Assembly: GCF_012927205.1 (NCBI RefSeq)
Contig: NZ_JABBGC010000001.1
Location: 992,001-1,056,000, forward strand
Direction: 5' to 3'
DNA: 64,000 nucleotides
Source of the DNA: Chitinophaga fulva
GTDB lineage: Bacteria; Bacteroidota; Bacteroidia; Chitinophagales; Chitinophagaceae
The notes under the pieces are model-generated. The model was given only the letters and a program-made list of their open reading frames with translations, was not told where the DNA came from and did not search any database. This document shows positions 19,374 to 27,240 of this stretch, piece by piece. Within the stretch, counting starts at the first letter, position 1, and every line of letters starts with the position of its first letter. The translations under genes were made by a program, and so were the position numbers.

Positions 19374-21185
19374 ATGAGTAACGAAGCAACATTGCACAGT
19401 CAACAGGAGGTAATGCACGGCGCGCATGATCATCATGATCATGATCACCATCATGAAGACAGTTTCATTTCGAAATATGTATTCAGCCTTGATCATAAAA
19501 TGATTGCCAAACAATTCCTGATCACCGGTATTATTTGGGCTATCATCGGTGCTTTCTTTTCTGTGGTGTTCCGTTTGCAACTGGGTTTTCCCGATGCTAC
19601 TTTCCCTTGGCTGGAAAGCATTCTGGGTCACTGGGCTAAAGGTGGCCGTATCACTCCCGAAGCTTACTATGCATTGGTAACAATGCACGGTACTATCCTC
19701 GTATTCTTTGTATTGACCGCTGGTTTGAGTGGTACCTTCTCTAACCTGCTCATTCCGCTGCAGGTAGGTGCCCGCGATATGGCTTCTCCTTTCATGAACT
19801 GCCTGAGCTACTGGTTCTTCTTCCTGGCCAGCCTCGTTATGATGGCTTCCTTGTTCGTTCAGACAGGACCGGCTTCCGGCGGTTGGACCATGTACCCTCC
19901 ATTGAGTGCACTGGGAGACGCTTCCATCGGTTCTAAAATAGGTGTGGACCTGTGGCTGATCTCCATGGCGCTGTTTGTTGTTTCTCAGCTGCTGGGTGGT
20001 CTGAACTACATCTCTACCCTGTTGAACATGCGTACCAAAGGTATGAGCATGACCAAAATGCCTTTAACCATCTGGTCATTCTTCTTTACCGCTGTACTGG
20101 GCGTACTGTCTTTCCCTGTACTGCTGTCCGGCTTCATCCTCCTGCTGATGGACCGTCACGCTGGTACCAGCTTCTATCTCTCTGATATCTTCATCGCAGG
20201 TAAAGCCCTGGCTAACGAAGGTGGTAGCGCCATCCTCTACCAGCACTTGTTCTGGTTCCTGGGTCACCCTGAAGTATATATCATCATTCTCCCTGCCATG
20301 GGTATGGTGTCTGAAGTACTGGCAGTTAGCTCCCGTAAACCTATCTTCGGCTACCTCGCCATGATCGGTTCCCTGTTCGCTATCTGTATCCTGGCCTTCC
20401 TGGTTTGGGCTCACCACATGTTCGTTACTGGTCTGAACCCATTCCTCGGCGCTTTCTTCGTACTCCTCACCCTCCTCATCGCGGTGCCATCTGCCATCAA
20501 GGTATTTAACTGGCTCACCACCATCTGGAAAGGTAACATCCGCTTTACGCCGGCATCCCTGTTCTCTATCGGTTTCGTGAGCACCTTTATCTCTGGTGGT
20601 CTGACCGGTATCTGGCTGGGTAACTCCTCTATCGATATTCACCTGCATGATACCTACTTTGTAATCGCACACTTCCATATCGTAATGGGTGTGTCTGCAT
20701 TCTTCGGTATGTTTGCCGGTATCTATCACTGGTTCCCGAAAATGTATGGCCGCTTTATGAACAATACCATTGGCTATATTCACTTCTGGGTAACCCTGAT
20801 CGGTGCTTACCTGATCTTCTGGCCTATGCACTACGAAGGTATGGCAGGTATGCCAAGAAGGTATTTCGACTACTCCAGCTGGACTTCCTTCAATCAGTTC
20901 GGTGGCCTGAACCAGTTTATCAGCATCGTGGTAATCCTGGTGTTCGCTACACAACTGCTGTTTGTGTTCAACTTCTTCTACAGCATCTTCAAAGGAAGAA
21001 AACTGACCGAACAGAACCCTTGGAAAGCTACCTCCCTGGAATGGACTACGCCGATCAACCCGGGTCACGGCAACTGGCCTGGTGAAATTCCTGAAGTTCA
21101 CCGCTGGGCTTATGACTACAGCAAGGATGGAAGAGACTTCATCCCGCAGACAGAACCAATTGGTCCTAACGAGTCAGCTCACTAA
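19374..21185 (+). CDS. coxA: Cytochrome c oxidase subunit I
   Basis: 603-residue heme-copper oxidase catalytic subunit with 12 or more helices. Visible ligands: low-spin heme His in TMHGTILVF, the His-Tyr cross-link motif GHPEVYIIILP (A1-type, with the proton-channel Glu), CuB histidines in WAHHMFVTG, and the heme ligands in IAHFHIVMG. Unusually, the N-terminus is packed with His and Asp: 11 of the 16 residues at about 16-31 are His or Asp. It reduces oxygen and pumps protons in the inner membrane. Confidence 0.96.
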   Translation: MSNEATLHSQQEVMHGAHDHHDHDHHHEDSFISKYVFSLDHKMIAKQFLITGIIWAIIGAFFSVVFRLQLGFPDATFPWLESILGHWAKGGRITPEAYYALVTMHGTILVFFVLTAGLSGTFSNLLIPLQVGARDMASPFMNCLSYWFFFLASLVMMASLFVQTGPASGGWTMYPPLSALGDASIGSKIGVDLWLISMALFVVSQLLGGLNYISTLLNMRTKGMSMTKMPLTIWSFFFTAVLGVLSFPVLLSGFILLLMDRHAGTSFYLSDIFIAGKALANEGGSAILYQHLFWFLGHPEVYIIILPAMGMVSEVLAVSSRKPIFGYLAMIGSLFAICILAFLVWAHHMFVTGLNPFLGAFFVLLTLLIAVPSAIKVFNWLTTIWKGNIRFTPASLFSIGFVSTFISGGLTGIWLGNSSIDIHLHDTYFVIAHFHIVMGVSAFFGMFAGIYHWFPKMYGRFMNNTIGYIHFWVTLIGAYLIFWPMHYEGMAGMPRRYFDYSSWTSFNQFGGLNQFISIVVILVFATQLLFVFNFFYSIFKGRKLTEQNPWKATSLEWTTPINPGHGNWPGEIPEVHRWAYDYSKDGRDFIPQTEPIGPNESAH

Positions 21186-21196
21186 TTTATAAAATG

Positions 21197-21235
21197 AGAT
21201 TCCGGAGCGCAGAAATAAACTGCTTTCCGGAATCT
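21197..21235 (+). terminator. Nested hairpin between coxA and ctaB
   Basis: AGATTCCGGA (21197-21206) pairs with TCCGGAATCT (21226-21235), and inside it GCAG (21209-21212) pairs with CTGC (21220-21223). A short T-rich stretch follows. It may be a partial terminator or a processing site that lowers expression of the assembly genes relative to the oxidase core. Confidence 0.6.
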
Positions 21236-21298
21236 TGTTCACCGTGATGTTTGTAAATTTGTTCCGGACTTAAAACCCGGGATGTGGATAGAAATAAA

Positions 21299-22198
21299 AT
21301 GTTGCAAGAAAACTCCATAAAATTGTCGTCATCGTATGCAGTAGCGAGTAAGGTGAAGGATTATTCTCAGCTAATGAAGTTTAATCTCACCTTCATGGTG
21401 GTATTTTCATCTGTGGTAGCTTATCTGCTGGTGCCGGGTGTGGAGTTTGACATGATCAAAGTTCTTTTGTTATTTGCCGGTGGTTTGCTGGTTTCCGGAT
21501 CAGCCAATACCATTAACCAGATATGGGAAAAAAATACCGATAAGCTGATGGCCCGCACCGCCACCCGCCCCCTGCCCTCCGGCAGGATGAGCGAAACGGA
21601 AGCGATCATCGTAGCTGCGGTAACCGGTGTAGCGGGTTTCCTGATCATGGGCTATTGCTTTAACTGGCTGAGTGCTGCCCTGAGCCTTTTCTCCCTGGTG
21701 ATGTACGGTTTCGTGTATACACCCTGGAAAAAATGGAACTCCCTGGCTGTATTGATAGGGGGTATTCCGGGTGCCATGCCGCTGCTCATTGGCTGGGCTG
21801 CAGGCGCCAACAACCTCTCCGAAGGTGGTTGGTCACTGTTTGCTATCCAGTTCCTGTGGCAGTTCCCGCATTTTTGGGCTATTGCCTGGATTGCGCATAA
21901 AGACTATACCCGTGCAGGATTTAAACTGCTGCCAGCCAATGGCGAACCTAACAAGTTCACCGCATTGCAGGCAGTTATGTATACCCTGTTACTGATTCCT
22001 GCTGGTGTAACACCCTACCTGCTCAAAATCACAGGCGGTATTTCCGCTATCGTGGCCATTCTCGCAGGTGTGTTTTTCCTGTACCGCGCGATTAACCTGT
22101 ACAGAAAGAATGATGTTCCGGCAGCACGTAAACTGATGTTTGGTTCATACATTTACCTGACCATTGTTCAGCTGGCACAGCTGCTGGACAAGGCCTAA
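21299..22198 (+). CDS. ctaB: Protoheme IX farnesyltransferase (heme O synthase)
   Basis: About 299-residue polytopic UbiA-family prenyltransferase that adds a farnesyl group to heme B to make heme O. The two acidic motifs are present: NQIWEKNTDKLMARTATRP near residue 80 and the second in the IAHKDYTRAGFKLLP segment. I chose the ATG at 21299; a GTG five codons earlier is possible. No heme A synthase (ctaA) gene lies in the window, so whether the oxidase uses heme O or A cannot be told here. Confidence 0.93.
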   Translation: MLQENSIKLSSSYAVASKVKDYSQLMKFNLTFMVVFSSVVAYLLVPGVEFDMIKVLLLFAGGLLVSGSANTINQIWEKNTDKLMARTATRPLPSGRMSETEAIIVAAVTGVAGFLIMGYCFNWLSAALSLFSLVMYGFVYTPWKKWNSLAVLIGGIPGAMPLLIGWAAGANNLSEGGWSLFAIQFLWQFPHFWAIAWIAHKDYTRAGFKLLPANGEPNKFTALQAVMYTLLLIPAGVTPYLLKITGGISAIVAILAGVFFLYRAINLYRKNDVPAARKLMFGSYIYLTIVQLAQLLDKA

Positions 22199-22215
22199 AA
22201 GAAATAGAAGGAGTG

Positions 22216-22779
22216 ATGCATACAATGAGCATACAACGTAAAAAAATTCATCCGCACAAGTATTCCCTATGGATAGCAATGGGTAGCATTACCATGATGT
22301 TCATCGGATTTACGAGTGCATACGTTGTGAAGAGATCGCAGGCTAACTGGTTGGCATTTGAACTGCCACATATTTTCTGGCTGTCTACTGCTGTAATTTT
22401 ACTCAGCAGCCTGACTATCCACCTGGCACTGAAACAGTTCAGGGAAAGAAATATGCAGCGTTATAAGCAGCTGATCACCCTTACGGCCGTACTGGGCGTA
22501 ATTTTCGCTGCTTGCCAATGGATCGGCTTTTCACAATTGAAAAATAGCGGGCTTCCCCTCAACGGGCCTGTTTCCGCTTCCTTTATTTATGTTATCGTAG
22601 GCGTGCACATGTTGCACGTATTGGGTGGTGTGGTAGCACTGCTCATTATGTTTGCCAGGGCCTACCGGACCCGCATTCGTACCTACTCCTCAGTACCCAT
22701 CGAAGTAGCCGCTACCTACTGGCATTTTGTGGATGTGCTGTGGATCTACCTGTTGATCTTTTTAAGTATCGCGAGATAA
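22216..22779 (+). CDS. Cytochrome c oxidase subunit III-like protein (short paralogue)
   Basis: About 187 residues and five membrane helices of the subunit III fold, ending in the family signature YWHFVDVLWIYL. The ATG at 22216 has a good Shine-Dalgarno-like GAAGGAG just upstream, rare in this window; an ATG at 22225 is also possible. It is 28 bp before a second, longer subunit III gene. Paired subunit III genes are common in Bacteroidota oxidase operons. Confidence 0.9.
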   Translation: MHTMSIQRKKIHPHKYSLWIAMGSITMMFIGFTSAYVVKRSQANWLAFELPHIFWLSTAVILLSSLTIHLALKQFRERNMQRYKQLITLTAVLGVIFAACQWIGFSQLKNSGLPLNGPVSASFIYVIVGVHMLHVLGGVVALLIMFARAYRTRIRTYSSVPIEVAATYWHFVDVLWIYLLIFLSIAR

Positions 22780-22806
22780 ACTTTGTAAAATTTTATAAAA
22801 CTAACA

Positions 22807-23481
22807 ATGGACACAGCAGTTACAGCGAAGAAAAAATGGTGGGACGGAGGATACTCTCCCTTTAATGTGAGCTATGGCAAGTTGATGATGTGGTACTTCC
22901 TGGTATCAGATGCCTTCACCTTCGGAGCATTACTGATTTCTTACGGAACTATTCGCTTCTCCAGCACTTCCTGGCCTGATCCGAACGAGGTTTTCCGCTC
23001 TTTCCCAGGTATGGGACATGCCAACTTACCGCTGGTATTCGTGAGCTTGATGACCTTTATCCTGATCATGAGCTCTGTAACCATGGTACTGGCCGTTCAT
23101 GCCGGTCACATGAGAGATAAAAAAGCTGTTGCCAAATGGCTGACCTGGACTGTCATCGGTGGCGCCTGCTTCCTGGCCTGTCAGGCCTGGGAATGGACAC
23201 ACCTGTACCACGAAGGTGCATGGTGGGGCCGCAACCCTTTCCACAACGTTGATGGTACACTGGCTTCTACCAACTTCACTAACTTCTTCTTTACCATCAC
23301 CGGTTTCCACGGCTTGCACGTAACTTCCGGCGTTATACTGAATATCATCATCCTCGCTAACGTACTGAAAGGTACTTACGAAGAAAGAGGTCACTACGAA
23401 ATGGTGGAAAAAGTAGGTCTTTACTGGCACTTTGTAGATCTGGTTTGGGTATTCGTGTTCACCTGCTTCTACCTGCTCTAA
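22807..23481 (+). CDS. Cytochrome c oxidase subunit III
   Basis: 224 residues with about five to six helices. The GFHGLHVTSG motif and terminal YWHFVDLVWVFVF signature of subunit III are clear. It differs from the upstream paralogue by keeping the first helices with the WYFLVSDAFTFG segment. Subunit III stabilises the catalytic subunit and sustains proton uptake. Confidence 0.93.
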   Translation: MDTAVTAKKKWWDGGYSPFNVSYGKLMMWYFLVSDAFTFGALLISYGTIRFSSTSWPDPNEVFRSFPGMGHANLPLVFVSLMTFILIMSSVTMVLAVHAGHMRDKKAVAKWLTWTVIGGACFLACQAWEWTHLYHEGAWWGRNPFHNVDGTLASTNFTNFFFTITGFHGLHVTSGVILNIIILANVLKGTYEERGHYEMVEKVGLYWHFVDLVWVFVFTCFYLL

Positions 23482-23561
23482 TCGGGTCGCGTCAGCTGCT
23501 ATGAATACAAGGTTTGTAATTTGATTTATCGCATTTTAGAATTTATTTAATCTCAATAGGA

Positions 23562-23963
23562 ATGGAGCATACGCATACCGCAGAAGGACATGCACATCAT
23601 GATTCATCTACTAAAAAGATCTGGAGAACTTTCTGGATCCTCCTGGCTGTGACCATGGTAGAAGTTGGCCTGGCGTTTTTACACCTGGAAACAGGTTTCC
23701 CCAGCAGAGTACTGCTGAACGCTGTGTTCATCGGACTGACAGTAGTGAAAGCTTTTTATATCGTTTCCGAGTTCATGCATCTCGGCAGCGAAATCAAAAA
23801 CCTGATCTACACTGTTATGCTGCCTTTGCTGTTCTTCATCTGGTTCATTATCGCTTTCCTCTATGAAGGTAATTCATGGAAAAACCTGAACAGGGACCTG
23901 AAACCGGGTACACCCATTGAAAAGGTGAAAGCACCAGCAGAAGGTCAACACGGACACCACTAA
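23562..23963 (+). CDS. Cytochrome c oxidase subunit IV (CyoD/COX4 type)
   Basis: 133-residue small subunit with three membrane helices (about 25-45, 50-70, 82-102). Both ends are His-rich: MEHTHTAEGHAHHD at the N-terminus and GQHGHH at the C-terminus. It is probably an assembly or stabilising subunit of the oxidase. The reading frame of the next gene is already open within its last 30 bases, in another phase. Confidence 0.9.
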   Translation: MEHTHTAEGHAHHDSSTKKIWRTFWILLAVTMVEVGLAFLHLETGFPSRVLLNAVFIGLTVVKAFYIVSEFMHLGSEIKNLIYTVMLPLLFFIWFIIAFLYEGNSWKNLNRDLKPGTPIEKVKAPAEGQHGHH

Positions 23964-24021
23964 GTTTTTTGACTATTTAAATTTCAGCGTCATCTCACGC
24001 AGGGCTATATTAGGAGTTGCA

Positions 24022-24714
24022 TTGGCTATATTGGTACCGTTGACTGGTTACCTGATTGTAGATCACTACGGGAAAAACGTAATACCTATTCCAAAGTATT
24101 ACATTCCCGAAAGAGTGGACACGATTGTTAAAGATGGCAAAACCACTTATGACACCGTTTTCCACCAGATCAGGGATTTTAAAATGACCAATCAGTTGGG
24201 CCAACAGGTAAGCCTGAAGGATATGGAAGGTAAAGTGATCCTGGTAGATTTCTTTTTTACTTCCTGCCCTTCCATCTGCCCTACCCTGACTAAAAACCTG
24301 AGAAAGATCCAGAGCGCTTACGGTAAAACGGATACGCTGCTTCAGATCCTCTCTTTCTCAGTAGACCCTGTCAGAGATTCAGTACAAAGGCTGCGGAAAT
24401 ACGGATATGACTACAAAGTAAATCCGGACAACTGGTGGCTGCTGACTGGTGATAAAAAAGAAATCTACGACCTCGCCCGACACGAATTCTTCGTTTCTGT
24501 AACAGAAGGTGACGGCGGACCGGATGATTTCATTCACACGGAAAAGCTGATACTGATTGATAAAAACAGACATATCAGAGGATATTACAACGGGCTCGAT
24601 TCTAATGCCGTTAAACAATGCGCTACAGACATCGCCACCCTGTATCTTGAAAAAGACAGGCACCGCCCGGGATTCTGGAAATTCCTGAAAGGTTTGTTCA
24701 AGAATTTTAGCTGA
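24022..24714 (+). CDS. SCO1/SenC-family copper chaperone of the oxidase operon; start codon unclear
   Basis: Thioredoxin-fold copper chaperone for the CuA site, with C82 and C86 in FTSCPSICP and ligand His at about 172 in DFIHTEK (numbered from the TTG at 24022). The annotated TTG would cut the membrane anchor in half: translating upstream gives SRRAILGVALAILVPLTGYL, a proper positively flanked anchor. However, the open frame, which begins at 23929, holds no ATG, GTG or TTG before 24022. The true start is therefore either an unusual codon (ATC at 23992 is best placed), coupled translation from subunit IV, or a base error. It is the last gene before a strong hairpin. Confidence 0.88.
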   Translation: MAILVPLTGYLIVDHYGKNVIPIPKYYIPERVDTIVKDGKTTYDTVFHQIRDFKMTNQLGQQVSLKDMEGKVILVDFFFTSCPSICPTLTKNLRKIQSAYGKTDTLLQILSFSVDPVRDSVQRLRKYGYDYKVNPDNWWLLTGDKKEIYDLARHEFFVSVTEGDGGPDDFIHTEKLILIDKNRHIRGYYNGLDSNAVKQCATDIATLYLEKDRHRPGFWKFLKGLFKNFS

Positions 24715-24736
24715 TTAATAATTATAAAGTATTCGT

Positions 24737-24783
24737 GAAAGGTGGATAAAAGAAAGGGTTTCACCTTTCTTTTTCCACCTTTC
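24737..24783 (+). terminator. Long hairpin after the SCO gene
   Basis: GAAAGGTGGA plus AAAAGAAAGG (24737-24757) pairs with its complement at 24764-24783 around a 6-nt loop, a 20-bp stem with one bulge. It probably ends or attenuates the act/cox transcript before DUF420. Confidence 0.8.
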
Positions 24784-24801
24784 GCATATCCGGAACATAT
24801 T

Positions 24802-25374
24802 ATGGAACTAAAGAATAAAAATCTAAACACACCTATTGCCATCGTTTCTGTCGTGATTCCTGCGCTGGTGGCCTTACTGTTTTTCCTGCCGAAGCCCGAT
24901 TTCCATCCCGGCTTTGATATTAAAATTCTTCCGCTGTTCCATGCGATCCTCAATTCCGCCACTGCGGTATTGCTGGTGGCCAGTCTTTATTTCATCAAAA
25001 ACCAGCATGTAAAAGCACACAAAACCACCAATCTGATTGCGGTGGGACTGTCTGTTATTTTCCTGTTGTCTTACGTTACTTACCATTCCCTGGCACCCGA
25101 AACCCGTTTCGGTGACGTGGACCACAATGGTGTGGTAGATGCTGCCGAAAAAGCAACGCTTGGCGGTATCCGTTATATATATTATTTCCTGCTGCTCACG
25201 CACATTGTATTGGCTGGTATCATTGTACCGCTGGTGCTGTTTACCTTGCTGCGCGGCTTCCAGAATGATATTCCGCGCCACCGTAAAATTGCCCGTATTA
25301 CCTGGCCTATTTGGTTCTATGTGGCTGTAACCGGTGTGATTGTGTATATCATGATTTCTCCATATTACCATTGA
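24802..25374 (+). CDS. DUF420 (CtaM/YozB-like) membrane protein with an EF-hand-like loop
   Basis: About 190 residues and five membrane helices. Family features are visible: a His in LPLFHAILN, another in THIVLAG, and YHSLAPETRFG between helices. DUF420 proteins (CtaM in firmicutes) are needed to assemble heme-copper oxidases. The start is the ATG at 24802; a frame-open ATG at 24742 lies inside the upstream hairpin. The loop between helices 3 and 4 contains DVDHNGVVDAAE, which fits the 12-residue EF-hand calcium loop at positions 1, 3, 5, 6, 9 and 12. Confidence 0.88.
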   Translation: MELKNKNLNTPIAIVSVVIPALVALLFFLPKPDFHPGFDIKILPLFHAILNSATAVLLVASLYFIKNQHVKAHKTTNLIAVGLSVIFLLSYVTYHSLAPETRFGDVDHNGVVDAAEKATLGGIRYIYYFLLLTHIVLAGIIVPLVLFTLLRGFQNDIPRHRKIARITWPIWFYVAVTGVIVYIMISPYYH

Positions 25375-25435
25375 TATATTTCGACGATATTTTTCCGTTA
25401 GATGACCTAATTTTGTTTGATTAAATTATGCCGAT

Positions 25436-25654
25436 ATGAATAAGCTGTGTTTGTTTCTGCTGACCGTAACGCTGACAATGATGAGTGCTCCGCTGATGGC
25501 GCAATGCTCGCTTTGTACCAAAACAGCACAGCAGTTGGGAGAAGGTCCTGCTAAAGGATTGAACAATGGTATTCTCATGTTGGCATTTACACCACTGGCG
25601 ATCATTGGGCTGTTGGCTTTCCGCTGGTGGAAAAGCAACCGCGAAGCATCCTGA
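25436..25654 (+). CDS. Small membrane protein with an exported CxxC motif
   Basis: 72 residues: signal peptide ending PLMAQ, then CSLCTKTAQQLGEGPAKG, then one membrane helix (about 44-64) and a basic tail. After signal cleavage the CxxC pair would sit at the extreme periplasmic N-terminus. It lies 61 bp after DUF420 in the same direction. The arrangement suggests a role in oxidase or copper assembly, but I know of no assigned function. Confidence 0.75.
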   Translation: MNKLCLFLLTVTLTMMSAPLMAQCSLCTKTAQQLGEGPAKGLNNGILMLAFTPLAIIGLLAFRWWKSNREAS

Positions 25655-25699
25655 TACCCCTCAGTTGCTGCAATGTTTTAACCCCTTTTGTTTGCCACT

Positions 25700-26176
25700 A
25701 TGATCACCTATCGTAAAGCGGATATCCGGGATATTCCACAAGCGGTATCATTGCGTCTCCAGTTTCTTAAAGAAGTGTACCCACAGGCAGACACTTCCCG
25801 CGACGTGCTGTTGCAGGAAAAGATTACTGCTTACCTTCAGGAACATCTTCCCAAAGGCGATTTTGTAAACCTGTTTGCAGAAGATAATGGCCAGGTGGTG
25901 GCCAGCGCAGGTATTGTTTTCTATAATCAGCCTCCCCTCTATCATAATCTCGATGGCCAGGTGGCCTATATCCTCAATGTATATACGTTACCCGCTTACC
26001 GTGGGCAAGGGATTGCCAGAGCCTTAATGGAAAGGCTGATAATAGAGGCAAAGGATCGTAACACGGGTAAGTTGAGCCTGCATGCCAGCAAAGATGGGCG
26101 TCTGCTGTACGAAAAACTGGGGTTTCTGGCCGGAGATAATGAAATGACCTTACAATTGCCACGGGTACAACCCTGA
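25700..26176 (+). CDS. GNAT-family N-acetyltransferase
   Basis: About 158 residues from the ATG at 25700. The acetyl-CoA binding motif A is clear, VYTLPAYRGQGIARALME (RGQGIA), followed by the YEKLGF motif B near the C-terminus. Substrate unknown. Probably monocistronic. Confidence 0.88.
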   Translation: MITYRKADIRDIPQAVSLRLQFLKEVYPQADTSRDVLLQEKITAYLQEHLPKGDFVNLFAEDNGQVVASAGIVFYNQPPLYHNLDGQVAYILNVYTLPAYRGQGIARALMERLIIEAKDRNTGKLSLHASKDGRLLYEKLGFLAGDNEMTLQLPRVQP

Positions 26177-26277
26177 CAGGCTCCCGGAGGAGCGTTCTGC
26201 TGAAAGGCAGGAAAAATAGTTGGCATCTCCCGAAAACATACAAAACACTCACACCGGACAAGCTCTAAGTCGTTGGC

Positions 26278-26886
26278 CTAGTCTCTGGCTTCAAATACCG
26301 GACAGTCTACCCGCAGGTTGGCCTGCTTCAGGGTGATCCCCAGCTCATTGCAGTAATTGCCCCTTTTGTTGGTAGCAAAATGCTGACAATTAAAACACAT
26401 AGGCTGGTGAGTAATCACCTCCTGCTGGTTCAGCTGATAAATCAACTGCATCAGTTGTTCGAGCAGTATGCCCTGTTCTTTTACAGGACTGGCTGCTACG
26501 GCCTCCTGCATCGGCGTGGCAAAGTGCTCCACCTTTTTGGCGATGGCACGGCCTTCCTTCAACAGGTGCAGGGAATGGCTCCTGGTGTCCGTTTGGCTCG
26601 GCTTTCTTACCAGATAATTCTTTTGTTCCAGCGATTTCACAGCGTCGCTGATGGTGGCTTTTGTCATGTTGAAATACAACGCCAACGAGGTCACTGTACG
26701 TTGCTCTTCCGGATAATGGAGCAGGAACGTCAGTACCTGAATTTGTATGGGACTCAACCCATATTGCGTGGCCTCCTGCCAAAGGAGCACCCTGAAAGCC
26801 TCTGATAAGCGCTCAAGGGCAACCACAATTTTGCTTGGTGTGTTTTCTGCCTGCTGCGCGGGGCTGAATGTGGAAACTTTCCCCAT
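26278..26886 (-). CDS. MarR-family regulator with a C-terminal four-cysteine motif
   Basis: 202 residues. The winged helix spans about 45-110 (recognition helix MTKATISDAVKSLEQKNYL, wing with the TRS turn). Unlike most MarR proteins it has a C-terminal extension with C164-x2-C167-x11-C179-x15-C195, able to hold zinc or an iron-sulfur cluster. It is the last gene of a minus-strand cluster with DUF2024 and a protoglobin-like protein. Its operator may be the TTGCAA-rich site in front of that operon. A redox-, NO- or metal-sensing regulator is plausible inference. Confidence 0.8.
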   Translation of the reverse strand: MGKVSTFSPAQQAENTPSKIVVALERLSEAFRVLLWQEATQYGLSPIQIQVLTFLLHYPEEQRTVTSLALYFNMTKATISDAVKSLEQKNYLVRKPSQTDTRSHSLHLLKEGRAIAKKVEHFATPMQEAVAASPVKEQGILLEQLMQLIYQLNQQEVITHQPMCFNCQHFATNKRGNYCNELGITLKQANLRVDCPVFEARD

Positions 26887-26950
26887 ATTTACTACTGTCC
26901 TTAATTAGCGGGGCAAGGTACAATAATAAAGCCTGCTTGTAAATAGCATA

Positions 26951-27211
26951 TTAGTGACATCCTTGGGATTCGTGAATATAGTATCCCTGTGCAGATATCT
27001 GGAGTTCCCAACGGGGAACGGTTTCTGTGGTGTAGCTAAACCGGCAGTCTCTGCTGCTCACCGGCAGGTTTTCCTGTAGGCGTCCCTGTAAAAAAGCGCT
27101 TCCATAGGCCAATACAGCGGCAAAGGCTGTATCCGGGGGAACGATGATATCAAAGTGAAGAAAACCTCCAGTTCTCTTTTTTGCACAAGCCTTGTATACG
27201 GCTACTTCCAT
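26951..27211 (-). CDS. DUF2024 family protein
   Basis: 86 residues from the ATG whose complement is at 27209-27211: MEVAVYKACAKK at the start, HFDIIVP in the middle, CRFSYTTE, and the terminal YYIHESQGC that marks DUF2024. The family has no known function. A start 66 bases earlier would run into the protoglobin-like gene. It lies 64 bp before the MarR gene and 29 bp after the protoglobin gene, so one operon is likely. Confidence 0.82.
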   Translation of the reverse strand: MEVAVYKACAKKRTGGFLHFDIIVPPDTAFAAVLAYGSAFLQGRLQENLPVSSRDCRFSYTTETVPRWELQISAQGYYIHESQGCH

Positions 27212-27240
27212 AAATACAGTTTTGGGGGTGAGGGAAAATA

